Assembly (NCBI GenBank): GCA_945868935.1
Contig: CAMBNE010000077.1
Coordinates: 1 to 5,896 of the forward strand
Reading direction: 5' to 3'
Length of the DNA: 5,896 nucleotides
Source: an uncultured Clostridia bacterium
Lineage (GTDB): Bacteria; Bacillota; Clostridia; Oscillospirales; Acutalibacteraceae
In this document: positions 1 through 5,730 of the stretch, one piece after another
Position numbering within the stretch: the first letter of the stretch is position 1
Layout of the letters: the number at the start of each line of letters is the position of its first letter
Notes under the pieces: model-generated
Database searches by the model: none
What the model was told of the DNA's origin: nothing
Seen by the model: the letters and a program-made list of their open reading frames with translations, nothing else
Program-made: the position numbers and the translations under genes

Positions 1-642
1 GCAATGTATCCGCAGGCTGATATTGATTATATCGAGAAAAACGGAAGTTACATATAAAAGGGTGCTATTGTCACAGATGCCTCGGTTATAAATAGTGCAA
101 TCTGCCCACAGCTTAAGGAACTTGCACAAAAATACGGATTTGTTTTTGTGGGAAGTCACCCGATGGCTGGCAAGGAGAAAAACGGCTTTGACGTTTCCGA
201 CTCTGAGCTTTACAAAGGCGCAAGCTTTATTATAACTCCCTGCGGTGCAGAGCAGAAGTATGTGGATTTGCTCGCTGATTTTGCAAAGTCAATCGGTTTC
301 GGAATAATCAAAATCACGACTCCCGAAGAACACGACCGTATGATAGCGTTCACCTCTCAGCTTCCGCACGTGCTTGCGTGTGCCTATGTGCTGAGCCCCT
401 GCTGTCTCAACCACAAGGGCTTTTCGGCAGGCAGTTATCGTGACGTGTCACGTGTTGCAAATATAAATTCAAAGCTCTGGAGCGAGCTTTTCCTTGAAAA
501 CAAGGAGCCGCTTGTAAAAGAGCTTGACATTCTTGTTGAGAACATCACTAATATTTCCAATGCAATTAAATCGGAAAATAAAGATGAGCTTACCGGGTTG
601 CTTGAACAGGGGCACAAGGTAAAAGAATCACTCGGTGAATAG
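1..642 (+). pseudogene. tyrA: Prephenate dehydrogenase, 5'-partial and interrupted by an in-frame stop
   Basis: TyrA oxidatively decarboxylates prephenate to 4-hydroxyphenylpyruvate with NAD(P)+, the tyrosine branch after chorismate. The frame is open from base 1, so the N-terminal Rossmann part lies upstream of the window. Before the stop it reads AMYPQADIDYIEKNGSYI, typical of the end of the nucleotide-binding domain; after it comes KGAIVTDAS. Between them a TAA at 55-57 sits where a residue such as Lys is expected (AAA to TAA is one base). Further on are GSHPMAG (151-171, with the catalytic-type His at 157-159), EEHDRMIAFTSQLPH in the all-alpha C-terminal domain, and GSYRDVSR (430-453, substrate-binding Arg region). 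The natural TAG stop is at 640-642. A GTG at 148 could open a 164-aa product, but it has no Shine-Dalgarno sequence at a suitable distance and would lack the cofactor domain. The family call is secure; whether the gene is truly dead or the stop is a sequence error cannot be settled here. Confidence 0.8.
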
Positions 643-645
643 TAT

Positions 646-664
646 TAATTCGTAATTCGGAATT
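646..664. repeat. Short dispersed repeat, copy 1 (tyrA-aroB gap)
   Basis: An AT-rich block of TAATTCGTAATTCGGAATT begins three bases after the tyrA stop codon. Its last 14 bases, CGTAATTCGGAATT (651-664), recur exactly at 1787-1800 behind aroB. It is itself built of near-copies of TAATTCG. No open frame or strong promoter is visible in this 74-bp gap apart from the aroB ribosome binding site. It looks like a small intergenic repeat family; two copies in one window support this, but genome-wide abundance cannot be seen here. Confidence 0.6.
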
Positions 665-716
665 TTTATTTTATATTAGATTATTTATCGTATAAACGGG
701 GTAAAGGAGAAATTCG

Positions 717-1766
717 ATGAGAACAGTTCATGTTGAAACGGGAAAACCCTATGATATTTTCATTGAAAGAGGAATAATTGATAACTGCGGTGATTACATC
801 CGCAAGCTTTCAACTGCCGAAAAGGTCACCGTAATTACAGACTCAAATGTCGCTCCGCATTACCAGTGGAGAGTGCTCAATTCGCTTGAAAAATCGGGAT
901 TTCAGGTTAAAACCCACATTTTCAAGGCAGGCGAGGAGTCGAAAAATCTTGATACAATCGCAGAAATGTACAACACTCTTGCCGGTTTCAGAATGACAAG
1001 AAAGGATATTGTCCTTGCCCTTGGCGGCGGAGTTACGGGTGATATGGCAGGCTTTGCGGCGGCTACATATTTAAGAGGAATTGATTTTATTCAACTTCCC
1101 ACCTCTCTGCTTGCACAGGTTGACTCGTCAGTCGGCGGGAAAACAGGTGTTGATTTGCCGCAGGGCAAAAACCTTGTCGGTGCTTTTCATCAGCCTATAG
1201 CCGTTCTGATTGACCCCGATACACTCGACACCCTGCCCGATGCATACGTCTGTGACGGTATGGCTGAGGTAATCAAGTACGGTTGTATAAAGGACGCAGA
1301 ATTTTTTGAAAATCTTGCAACGGAAAATGCGCTCGACCATATCGAGGACGTGATTGAAACGTGTGTTTCAATCAAGCGTGACGTTGTAAGCCGTGACGAG
1401 CGTGAAGCAGGAGAGAGAATGCTGCTCAATTTCGGACACACTCTCGGCCACGCAATCGAAAAAATCTACGATTTCAAGGGTATTTCACACGGAATGGCTG
1501 TTGCAATCGGTATGGTGCTCATTTCAAAGGCAGGCGAAAAAGCAGGAATTACCCAGCAGGGAACAGCAGGCAAAATTGCCGACCTCTGCCTTAAATACGG
1601 ATTGCCCACAACCGACAGTGCAAGCTTTGAAGAAATGGCTCAGGCTGCCGCAGGCGACAAGAAAACCTCGGGCAGCTCAATAAACCTTGTCCTGCTCAAT
1701 AAAATCGGCGATAGCTATACTAAGAAAATAAAGCTCGACGAGCTTTCAGACTTCATAAAAGCATGA
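717..1766 (+). CDS. aroB: 3-dehydroquinate synthase
   Basis: AroB converts DAHP to 3-dehydroquinate, the second step of the shikimate pathway, using NAD+ and a divalent metal (Zn or Co). The 349-aa length matches bacterial AroB. The NAD-binding signature ALGGGVTGDMAGFAAATYLRG covers residues 101-121, followed by the substrate-binding stretch PTSLLAQVDSSVGGKTG (128-144) and KNLVGAFHQP (151-160). The metal ligands are predicted as E184 (in GMAEVIKYG), H241 (in NFGHTLGHAIE, with H245 as the likely catalytic His) and H258 (in SHGMAVAIGM). All expected motifs are intact and there is no frameshift. The ATG at 717 is chosen because AAGGAG at 704-709 lies 7 bases upstream and MRTVHVETGKPYDI is a normal AroB N-terminus. 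It follows tyrA by 74 bp and precedes aroA by 95 bp, both gaps carrying related repeats. Co-transcription with its neighbours is likely but not proven by spacing alone. Confidence 0.97.
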   Translation: MRTVHVETGKPYDIFIERGIIDNCGDYIRKLSTAEKVTVITDSNVAPHYQWRVLNSLEKSGFQVKTHIFKAGEESKNLDTIAEMYNTLAGFRMTRKDIVLALGGGVTGDMAGFAAATYLRGIDFIQLPTSLLAQVDSSVGGKTGVDLPQGKNLVGAFHQPIAVLIDPDTLDTLPDAYVCDGMAEVIKYGCIKDAEFFENLATENALDHIEDVIETCVSIKRDVVSRDEREAGERMLLNFGHTLGHAIEKIYDFKGISHGMAVAIGMVLISKAGEKAGITQQGTAGKIADLCLKYGLPTTDSASFEEMAQAAAGDKKTSGSSINLVLLNKIGDSYTKKIKLDELSDFIKA

Positions 1767-1767
1767 T

Positions 1768-1800
1768 TAATTCGGAATTCGTAATGCGTAATTCGGAATT
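1768..1800. repeat. Short dispersed repeat, copy 2 (aroB-aroA gap)
   Basis: Two direct copies of TAATTCGGAATT lie at 1768-1779 and 1789-1800, with a 21-bp period and CGTAATG between them. The block begins two bases after the aroB stop codon. The second unit with its CG prefix (1787-1800) is identical to 651-664 behind tyrA. Both copies therefore sit directly behind a stop codon, as expected for an intergenic element tolerated only in non-coding DNA. It encodes nothing; an origin as a small mobile or slippage-expanded repeat is inference. Confidence 0.65.
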
Positions 1801-1805
1801 ATTAA

Positions 1806-1820
1806 TTGTTATCGTAACAA
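1806..1820. promoter_or_regulatory. Perfect 6-bp inverted repeat upstream of aroA, possible operator
   Basis: TTGTTA-TCG-TAACAA is a perfect inverted repeat with a 3-bp centre, ending 41 bp before the aroA start codon. A weak -10-like TATACT lies at 1824-1829, without a convincing -35 at the right distance. The symmetry and size would suit a dimeric repressor site, but no regulator is encoded nearby and I do not recognise a named consensus. With only 6-bp arms in AT-rich DNA, chance is a real alternative. Confidence 0.3.
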
Positions 1821-1851
1821 AGCTATACTCATAATCCTAATTTAATTAGTT

Positions 1852-1856
1852 GAGGA
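1852..1856 (+). promoter_or_regulatory. Ribosome binding site that fixes the aroA start
   Basis: GAGGA lies 5 bases before the ATG at 1862. A TTG codon at 1850-1852 is also in frame, but it overlaps this Shine-Dalgarno and has none of its own, so translation should begin at the ATG and not at the TTG. Confidence 0.8.
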
Positions 1857-1861
1857 AAACT

Positions 1862-3133
1862 ATGTCAATTGTAAAATATCTGCCTTTCACACCAAGCGGC
1901 GCTGTTACCGCTCCGCCTTCAAAAAGCGACGTTCACCGTGCAATTATATGTGCGGCTCTTTCAAAGGGAGTCAGCACCGTTTCACCCGTCGCACTGTCAA
2001 ATGACATCAAGGCGACAATCGGCTGTATTGAGGCTCTCGGTGCGAAAACTCATATAGAAAATAACGTTCTGACCGTTGACGGAACACAGCTTTTTTCAAA
2101 CAAAACCGCAACCCTTGACTGCGGCGAAAGCGGCAGTACTCTGCGATTTTTCATACCCGTTGCGGCTGTCGGAGAAGTAAATGCAGAATTTATCGGCAGC
2201 GGCAGACTTCCACAGCGCCCTATCGGAATTTTTACCGATTTACTTCCCGTTTTCGGCGTGAAATGTGAAACGGAGGGCGGACTTCCACTTAAAATCAGCG
2301 GAAAGCTCCAAAGCGGAACTTTTAAAATTCCGGGTAACGTAAGCTCGCAGTTCATAACAGGCTTGCTATTTGCGCTCCCTCTGCTTGAAAATGACAGCGA
2401 TATAGTGCTGACCTCTCCGATTGAGAGCGTCGGCTACATTAATATGACAATCTACACTATGTCAAAATTCGGTGTCGAAATCGAAACAACCGACTTTGGC
2501 TGGCATATAAAAGGAAACCAGAGCTACAAGCCGTGCAGCTATACTACAGACGGCGACTGGTCGCAGGCAGCTTTCTTTATGGTCAGCGGTGCAATAAACG
2601 GCAGTATTACGGTAAACGGCGTGAATCGTGATTCTGCGCAGGGCGACAGGAAAATTGCCGAGCTTATCTCACAATTCGGCGCAGAGGTTGAGCAGACAGA
2701 CACAAGTGTTACAGTAAAAAGCGGCAAAATGCACGCAATTACAATAGATGCGTCGCAGATTCCCGACCTTGTTCCCGTTCTTGCGGTTTGTGCAAACTTT
2801 GCCGAGGGTACGACGAGAATTATCAACGCACAGCGACTTCGAATAAAGGAAAGCGACAGGCTTAAAACAACTGCAAATCTTATAAATAATCTCGGCGGAA
2901 ATGTTAAGGAACTTTCCGACGGACTTGAAATAACAGGAGTACAAAAGCTCTCGGGCGGCAGTGCAGACGGCTGCAACGACCACAGAATTGTAATGTCAGC
3001 CGCAGTTTGCGCCGCAGGACTTGATGGTGAAATTGAATGCAGTGACGCTTTAAGTATAAACAAAAGCTACCCCGAGTTTTTCAACTATTATAACAGCATA
3101 GGAGGAAGGGCAAATGTCCTCGACATACGGTGA
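1862..3133 (+). CDS. aroA: 3-phosphoshikimate 1-carboxyvinyltransferase (EPSP synthase)
   Basis: AroA transfers the enolpyruvyl group of PEP to shikimate-3-phosphate, the sixth shikimate step and the target of glyphosate. The 423-aa length is normal. Counting from the ATG, family residues align with E. coli EPSP synthase: K21-S22 and R26 in PPSKSDVHRA (E. coli K22, S23, R27), GESGSTLR 88-95 (the G96/R100 loop), R119 in QRP (R124), S161-S162-Q163 (S169-Q171), D302 in IPDLVP (catalytic D313), K329, E330 and R333 in LRIKESDRL (K340, E341, R344), R375 in DHR (R386) and K401 in NKSYPEF (K411). The catalytic set is complete. In the glyphosate loop the E. coli T97-A98-M99-R100-P101 segment reads S-T-L-R-F, so the Pro is Phe. 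The last 20 bp overlap aroC, whose Shine-Dalgarno lies inside this gene, which suggests translational coupling. The start uses the GAGGA at 1852-1856. Confidence 0.97.
   Translation: MSIVKYLPFTPSGAVTAPPSKSDVHRAIICAALSKGVSTVSPVALSNDIKATIGCIEALGAKTHIENNVLTVDGTQLFSNKTATLDCGESGSTLRFFIPVAAVGEVNAEFIGSGRLPQRPIGIFTDLLPVFGVKCETEGGLPLKISGKLQSGTFKIPGNVSSQFITGLLFALPLLENDSDIVLTSPIESVGYINMTIYTMSKFGVEIETTDFGWHIKGNQSYKPCSYTTDGDWSQAAFFMVSGAINGSITVNGVNRDSAQGDRKIAELISQFGAEVEQTDTSVTVKSGKMHAITIDASQIPDLVPVLAVCANFAEGTTRIINAQRLRIKESDRLKTTANLINNLGGNVKELSDGLEITGVQKLSGGSADGCNDHRIVMSAAVCAAGLDGEIECSDALSINKSYPEFFNYYNSIGGRANVLDIR
3100..3105 (+). promoter_or_regulatory. Strong aroC ribosome binding site inside the end of aroA
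   Basis: AGGAGG, a full match to the 16S anti-Shine-Dalgarno core, lies 8 bases before the aroC ATG at 3114 and within the aroA reading frame. Ribosomes finishing aroA at 3133 pass over it, so coupled re-initiation is plausible. It is the best ribosome binding site among the genes in this window. Confidence 0.85.
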
Positions 3134-4184
3134 AAAAATCAAAATATCGGTATTCGGTGAAAGTCACGGCAACGGAATCGGCGTTGTAATTGACGGACTT
3201 CCCGCAGGAGTAAAAATAGATATGGACAGCGTGCTTGTTCAGATGTCACGCCGTGCACCGGGCAAGGATAAAACCGCCACCCCTCGCAAAGAGAGCGATT
3301 TGCCAAAGGTGCTTTCGGGTATGCTCGGCGACACTCTGACGGGCGCACCTCTCTGCGCTGTAATAGAAAACACAAACACACGCAGCGGCGATTACGGCAA
3401 TCTGCTTTCTTGCCCTCGTCCCGGTCACAGCGACTATACTGCTTTTGTAAAATACAACGGCGCTAACGATATCCGAGGCGGCGGTCATTTTTCAGGCAGA
3501 CTTACTGCTCCGATAGTCTTTGCAGGCTCAATCTGCCGACAGATTCTTGCTCAAAAAGGCATAAAAATTGCGGCGCATATAAATAGTATAGGAAATGTGG
3601 TCGATGAACCGTTCAATCCCGTCAGCATTGACGATACTCTTATTGACAGGCTTAATACATCAAGCTTTGCACTTATTGATAATTCCGTAGAAGAAAAAAT
3701 GCGTAATGAAGTAGAAGATGCAAGAATGAGCCTTGACAGCATAGGCGGTACAATCGAGTGTGCCGTAACAGGCATTGATGCCGGAATCGGCGAGCCTATG
3801 TTTGACGGCGTTGAGGGCGTAATTGCAAAGGCTGTTTTCGGAGTTCCTGCAATTAAGGGCGTCGAATTCGGCAAAGGCTTTGAGCTTTCAAGAATGAGAG
3901 GCTCTCAGTCAAACGATTCGTTCAGATATGAAAACGGAAAAGTAGTGACCGAAACAAATAACTGCGGCGGAATCCTCGGAGGAATCACAAACGGTATGCC
4001 TATAATTTTCAGAGCCGCAGTAAAGCCGACCCCCTCAATTGCTCAAAAGCAGAAAACGGTTGATTTGCAGAAAAAGGAAAACGCCGAGCTTGAGGTTCAC
4101 GGCAGACACGACCCCTGCATAGTACCTCGTGCCGTTCCCGTAATTGAGGCAGTAACGGCGATTGCAATTGCTAATTTAATGTAA
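3114..4184 (+). CDS. aroC: Chorismate synthase
   Basis: AroC removes phosphate from EPSP by anti-1,4-elimination to give chorismate, using reduced FMN that is not net consumed. The 356-aa protein shows all three family signatures: GESHGNGIGVVIDGLPAG (15-32, with the active-site His at 18), RGGGHFSGRLTAP (121-133) preceded by GHSDY (104-108), and GRHDPCIVPR (330-339) near the C-terminus. RRAPGKDK at 46-53 corresponds to the family's Arg-Arg-x-Pro-Gly segment that binds phosphate and substrate. The length fits the monofunctional bacterial enzyme, and no flavin reductase domain is fused, so FMN must be reduced by another enzyme or by the anaerobic environment. The start at 3114 is supported by AGGAGG at 3100-3105 and by the normal N-terminus MSSTYGEKIKISVFGESHG. 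It overlaps aroA by 20 bp and is followed by pheA after 12 bp, a tight operon arrangement. Confidence 0.98.
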   Translation: MSSTYGEKIKISVFGESHGNGIGVVIDGLPAGVKIDMDSVLVQMSRRAPGKDKTATPRKESDLPKVLSGMLGDTLTGAPLCAVIENTNTRSGDYGNLLSCPRPGHSDYTAFVKYNGANDIRGGGHFSGRLTAPIVFAGSICRQILAQKGIKIAAHINSIGNVVDEPFNPVSIDDTLIDRLNTSSFALIDNSVEEKMRNEVEDARMSLDSIGGTIECAVTGIDAGIGEPMFDGVEGVIAKAVFGVPAIKGVEFGKGFELSRMRGSQSNDSFRYENGKVVTETNNCGGILGGITNGMPIIFRAAVKPTPSIAQKQKTVDLQKKENAELEVHGRHDPCIVPRAVPVIEAVTAIAIANLM

Positions 4185-4196
4185 AGGATAATTCAG

Positions 4197-5324
4197 ATGA
4201 AGGATTTAGGCGAAATCAGAGTTGAAATTGATAAAATCGACAGCGAGCTTATTGAGCTTTTTAAAAAAAGAATGGACTGCGCAAAGGCAGTCGGTCTGTA
4301 TAAAAAGGAAAATAACATTCCTGTCCTCAATCAGAACAGAGAGAATGAAATTCTTGATAATGTAGAGGAAAAGGGCGGCGAGTACGGCTCACACGCAAGA
4401 CTTTTGTTTTCTAATATAATGGAGCTTTCCAGAGCGCTCCAGCACAATATAGTCGGAAGCGGAAAAAAACTCCGTGCCGACATATTAAATGCGTCATCAA
4501 AAATGCAGACTGAGAATGTAAAGGTTGGTTATCAGGGAATAAAGGGTGCAAACGGTCACGAAGCAACGCTCAAGCTGTTCCCGAACGGTGATGCCGTCAA
4601 TTATAAAACGTTTGCCGATGTTTTTGACGCAGTAGACAGAGAAGAAGTAACCTACGGTGTTCTGCCCGTTGAAAATTCAACCGCAGGCTCTGTTTCGGCG
4701 GTTTACGATTTAATTTTAAAGCACCGTTTTTATATAGTAAAAGCGCTCGATTTGCCGATTGATTATTGCCTTGCAGGTCTTAAACAGTCGGAATTTTCCG
4801 ATATTGAAAAGGTGTGGTCGCACCCGCAGTCGCTTTCGCAGTGTGCAAATTACATAGCAAAGCATAGTTTCGATTCAACACCGTTTGAAAATACCGCCGT
4901 TGCCGCCAGAGAAGCTGCGAACGAAAAAAGACTCAACGTAGCGGCAATCTGTTCCTACAAAGCGGCAGAAGAATACGGCTTGAAAATCCTCGACAACCAT
5001 TTGCAGGACGATAAGGGCAACACAACACGATTCATCGTCATTTCAAAAACGCTTTGTATACCCGAAAATGCAAATAAAATCAGTCTTTGCTTTTCGCTTC
5101 CGCACGTTACGGGCTCACTCTACGGACTTTTGTGCAGATTCAATTCGCTTGGACTTAACCTTACAAAGATTGAATCACGCCCAAGAAAAGGCAAAGACTT
5201 TGAGTATCTGTTCTATCTGGATTTTTCAGGCAGTGTACACAGCGATAACGTAATTGACCTCATAAGTCAGTTAAGCGAAGAAATGCCCGAGTTCAGCTTC
5301 CTCGGAAACTATTGCGAGCTTTAA
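4197..5324 (+). CDS. pheA: Bifunctional chorismate mutase / prephenate dehydratase (P-protein)
   Basis: The enzyme rearranges chorismate to prephenate and then decarboxylates and dehydrates it to phenylpyruvate, the phenylalanine branch. Three domains are visible in the 375 residues. Residues 1-85 are an AroQ-type chorismate mutase, with R8, R25, K36, R48, E49 and Q82 matching E. coli R11, R28, K39, R51, E52 and Q88, and N45 where E. coli has D48. Residues 108-285 are prephenate dehydratase, with GVLPVENSTAGSV (154-166), SHPQSLSQC (208-216) and NTTRF (275-279, T277 the likely catalytic Thr). Residues 294-375 are an ACT domain with GSLYGLLCRF (306-315) and NLTKIESRP (321-329), the phenylalanine-binding motifs, so feedback inhibition by Phe is expected. 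The mutase part could also supply prephenate to TyrA. An AAAGGA at 4183-4188, 8 bases before the ATG, supports the start. It closes the cluster; a candidate terminator follows 18 bp after its stop. Confidence 0.97.
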   Translation: MKDLGEIRVEIDKIDSELIELFKKRMDCAKAVGLYKKENNIPVLNQNRENEILDNVEEKGGEYGSHARLLFSNIMELSRALQHNIVGSGKKLRADILNASSKMQTENVKVGYQGIKGANGHEATLKLFPNGDAVNYKTFADVFDAVDREEVTYGVLPVENSTAGSVSAVYDLILKHRFYIVKALDLPIDYCLAGLKQSEFSDIEKVWSHPQSLSQCANYIAKHSFDSTPFENTAVAAREAANEKRLNVAAICSYKAAEEYGLKILDNHLQDDKGNTTRFIVISKTLCIPENANKISLCFSLPHVTGSLYGLLCRFNSLGLNLTKIESRPRKGKDFEYLFYLDFSGSVHSDNVIDLISQLSEEMPEFSFLGNYCEL

Positions 5325-5342
5325 TTGAACATTACTTTATAT

Positions 5343-5377
5343 AGGACACATCAATTGCGTGTCCTTAACTTTATGTT
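5343..5377 (+). terminator. Candidate intrinsic terminator after pheA
   Basis: AGGACAC (5343-5349) pairs perfectly with GTGTCCT (5359-5365) around a 9-base loop. The sequence that follows, TAACTTTATGTTT, is T-rich but broken by other bases. The position shortly after the pheA stop and before the rRNA promoters suits termination of the aromatic operon. The 7-bp stem and imperfect T tract make it a weak example, and some read-through into the rrn promoter region is possible. Confidence 0.5.
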
Positions 5378-5460
5378 TATAAAAATATTTCAAGATAGTG
5401 GATAGAATATGTACCAATAGTAAAATACGAGGAAAACCAAAAAAAATTAGCAAAAAGGGG

Positions 5461-5489
5461 TTGCAAAAGGGAGAAGAATTTGATATAAT
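5461..5489 (+). promoter_or_regulatory. rRNA promoter P1 (upstream, sigma-A type)
   Basis: TTGCAA (5461-5466) and a perfect TATAAT (5484-5489) are separated by 17 bp. An A-rich tract at about 5436-5456 could act as an UP element. Transcription would begin near 5496-5497, inside the palindrome AACGTACGTT (5490-5499). It lies about 345 bp before mature 16S and shares the block AAAAAGGGGTTG with P2. Confidence 0.82.
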
Positions 5490-5536
5490 AACGTACGTTG
5501 CTGAAAAAGACGGCATCGCAGCAGAAAACCTCGGAA

Positions 5537-5554
5537 AAGTTTTTAAAAAAACTT
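5537..5554. promoter_or_regulatory. AT-rich inverted repeat / probable UP element of P2
   Basis: AAGTTTTT (5537-5544) and AAAAACTT (5547-5554) form a perfect 8-bp inverted repeat two bases apart, starting 29 bp and ending 12 bp upstream of the P2 -35 box. Together with the A tract at 5556-5561 it resembles the curved AT-rich DNA contacted by the RNA polymerase alpha C-terminal domain at rRNA promoters. It could also fold as a weak hairpin with few T residues after it, so a terminator role for P1 transcripts is less likely. Confidence 0.45.
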
Positions 5555-5565
5555 GAAAAAAGGGG

Positions 5566-5594
5566 TTGACAAAAGCAAAACGCTGTTGTATAAT
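5566..5594 (+). promoter_or_regulatory. rRNA promoter P2 (proximal, consensus sigma-A)
   Basis: TTGACA (5566-5571) and TATAAT (5589-5594) both match the consensus exactly, with the ideal 17-bp spacer. The start is expected at about 5601-5602; a G lies at 5602, which would fit the GTP-initiated rRNA control described in Firmicutes, but the exact start is inferred. This is the strongest promoter in the window and should drive the rrn operon together with P1. Confidence 0.9.
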
Positions 5595-5660
5595 AGCTCT
5601 TGCACTGTTGAGAATGCGACTGAGGGAAACCAAAGTAAAAACGTCTTAAACAGTACGTAG

Positions 5661-5679
5661 GACCTTGAAAATTAAACAA
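5661..5679 (+). promoter_or_regulatory. boxA-like antitermination element
   Basis: GACCTTGAAAATTAAACAA closely resembles the CTTTGAAAACTAAACA-type segment found in Firmicute rRNA leaders and 16S-23S spacers, where the boxA RNA binds NusB-S10 and protects rRNA transcription from Rho. It lies about 60 bases into the P2 transcript, a normal place. The match is by recognition of the family pattern; the core is not identical to E. coli boxA. Confidence 0.6.
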
Positions 5680-5698
5680 CGAAGAAAGAAAGAAACCC

Positions 5699-5730
5699 GT
5701 AATGACTTTGAGGAAAGCTCAAAGAATTAC
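5699..5730 (+). other. Stable leader hairpin
   Basis: CTTTGAG (5706-5712) pairs with CTCAAAG (5718-5724) across a 5-base loop, and the stem continues after a small GA/A internal loop with GTAAT (5699-5703) and ATTAC (5726-5730). Twelve base pairs in total with no T tract behind it suggest an rRNA leader folding or processing element, not a terminator. Confidence 0.6.

Noticed and set aside
148..642. A separate 164-codon gene starting at GTG 148
   Set aside because: It begins in the middle of the conserved GSHPMAG region of TyrA, has no Shine-Dalgarno at a suitable distance, and TyrA-like sequence continues upstream in the same frame. It is the tail of the interrupted tyrA.
643..716. A T-box, tryptophan-type leader or own promoter for aroB in the tyrA-aroB gap
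   Set aside because: The 74-bp gap is too short for a T-box and holds only the repeat, AT-rich sequence and the aroB ribosome binding site; no convincing -35/-10 pair is seen.
1850..1861. TTG at 1850 as the aroA start, adding four residues
   Set aside because: The TTG overlaps the GAGGA Shine-Dalgarno that serves the ATG at 1862 and has no ribosome binding site of its own.
2539..3063. Minus-strand frame of 174 codons inside aroA
   Set aside because: It is Ser/Pro/Ala-rich with no motif, a typical antisense shadow of a well-conserved EPSP synthase gene.
5337..5679. Two minus-strand open frames of about 100 codons (5337-5633 and 5377-5679) behind pheA
   Set aside because: They are rich in Phe, Leu and Ser because the opposite strand is A-rich, show no recognisable motif, and run antisense through two consensus rRNA promoters and the boxA-like region.
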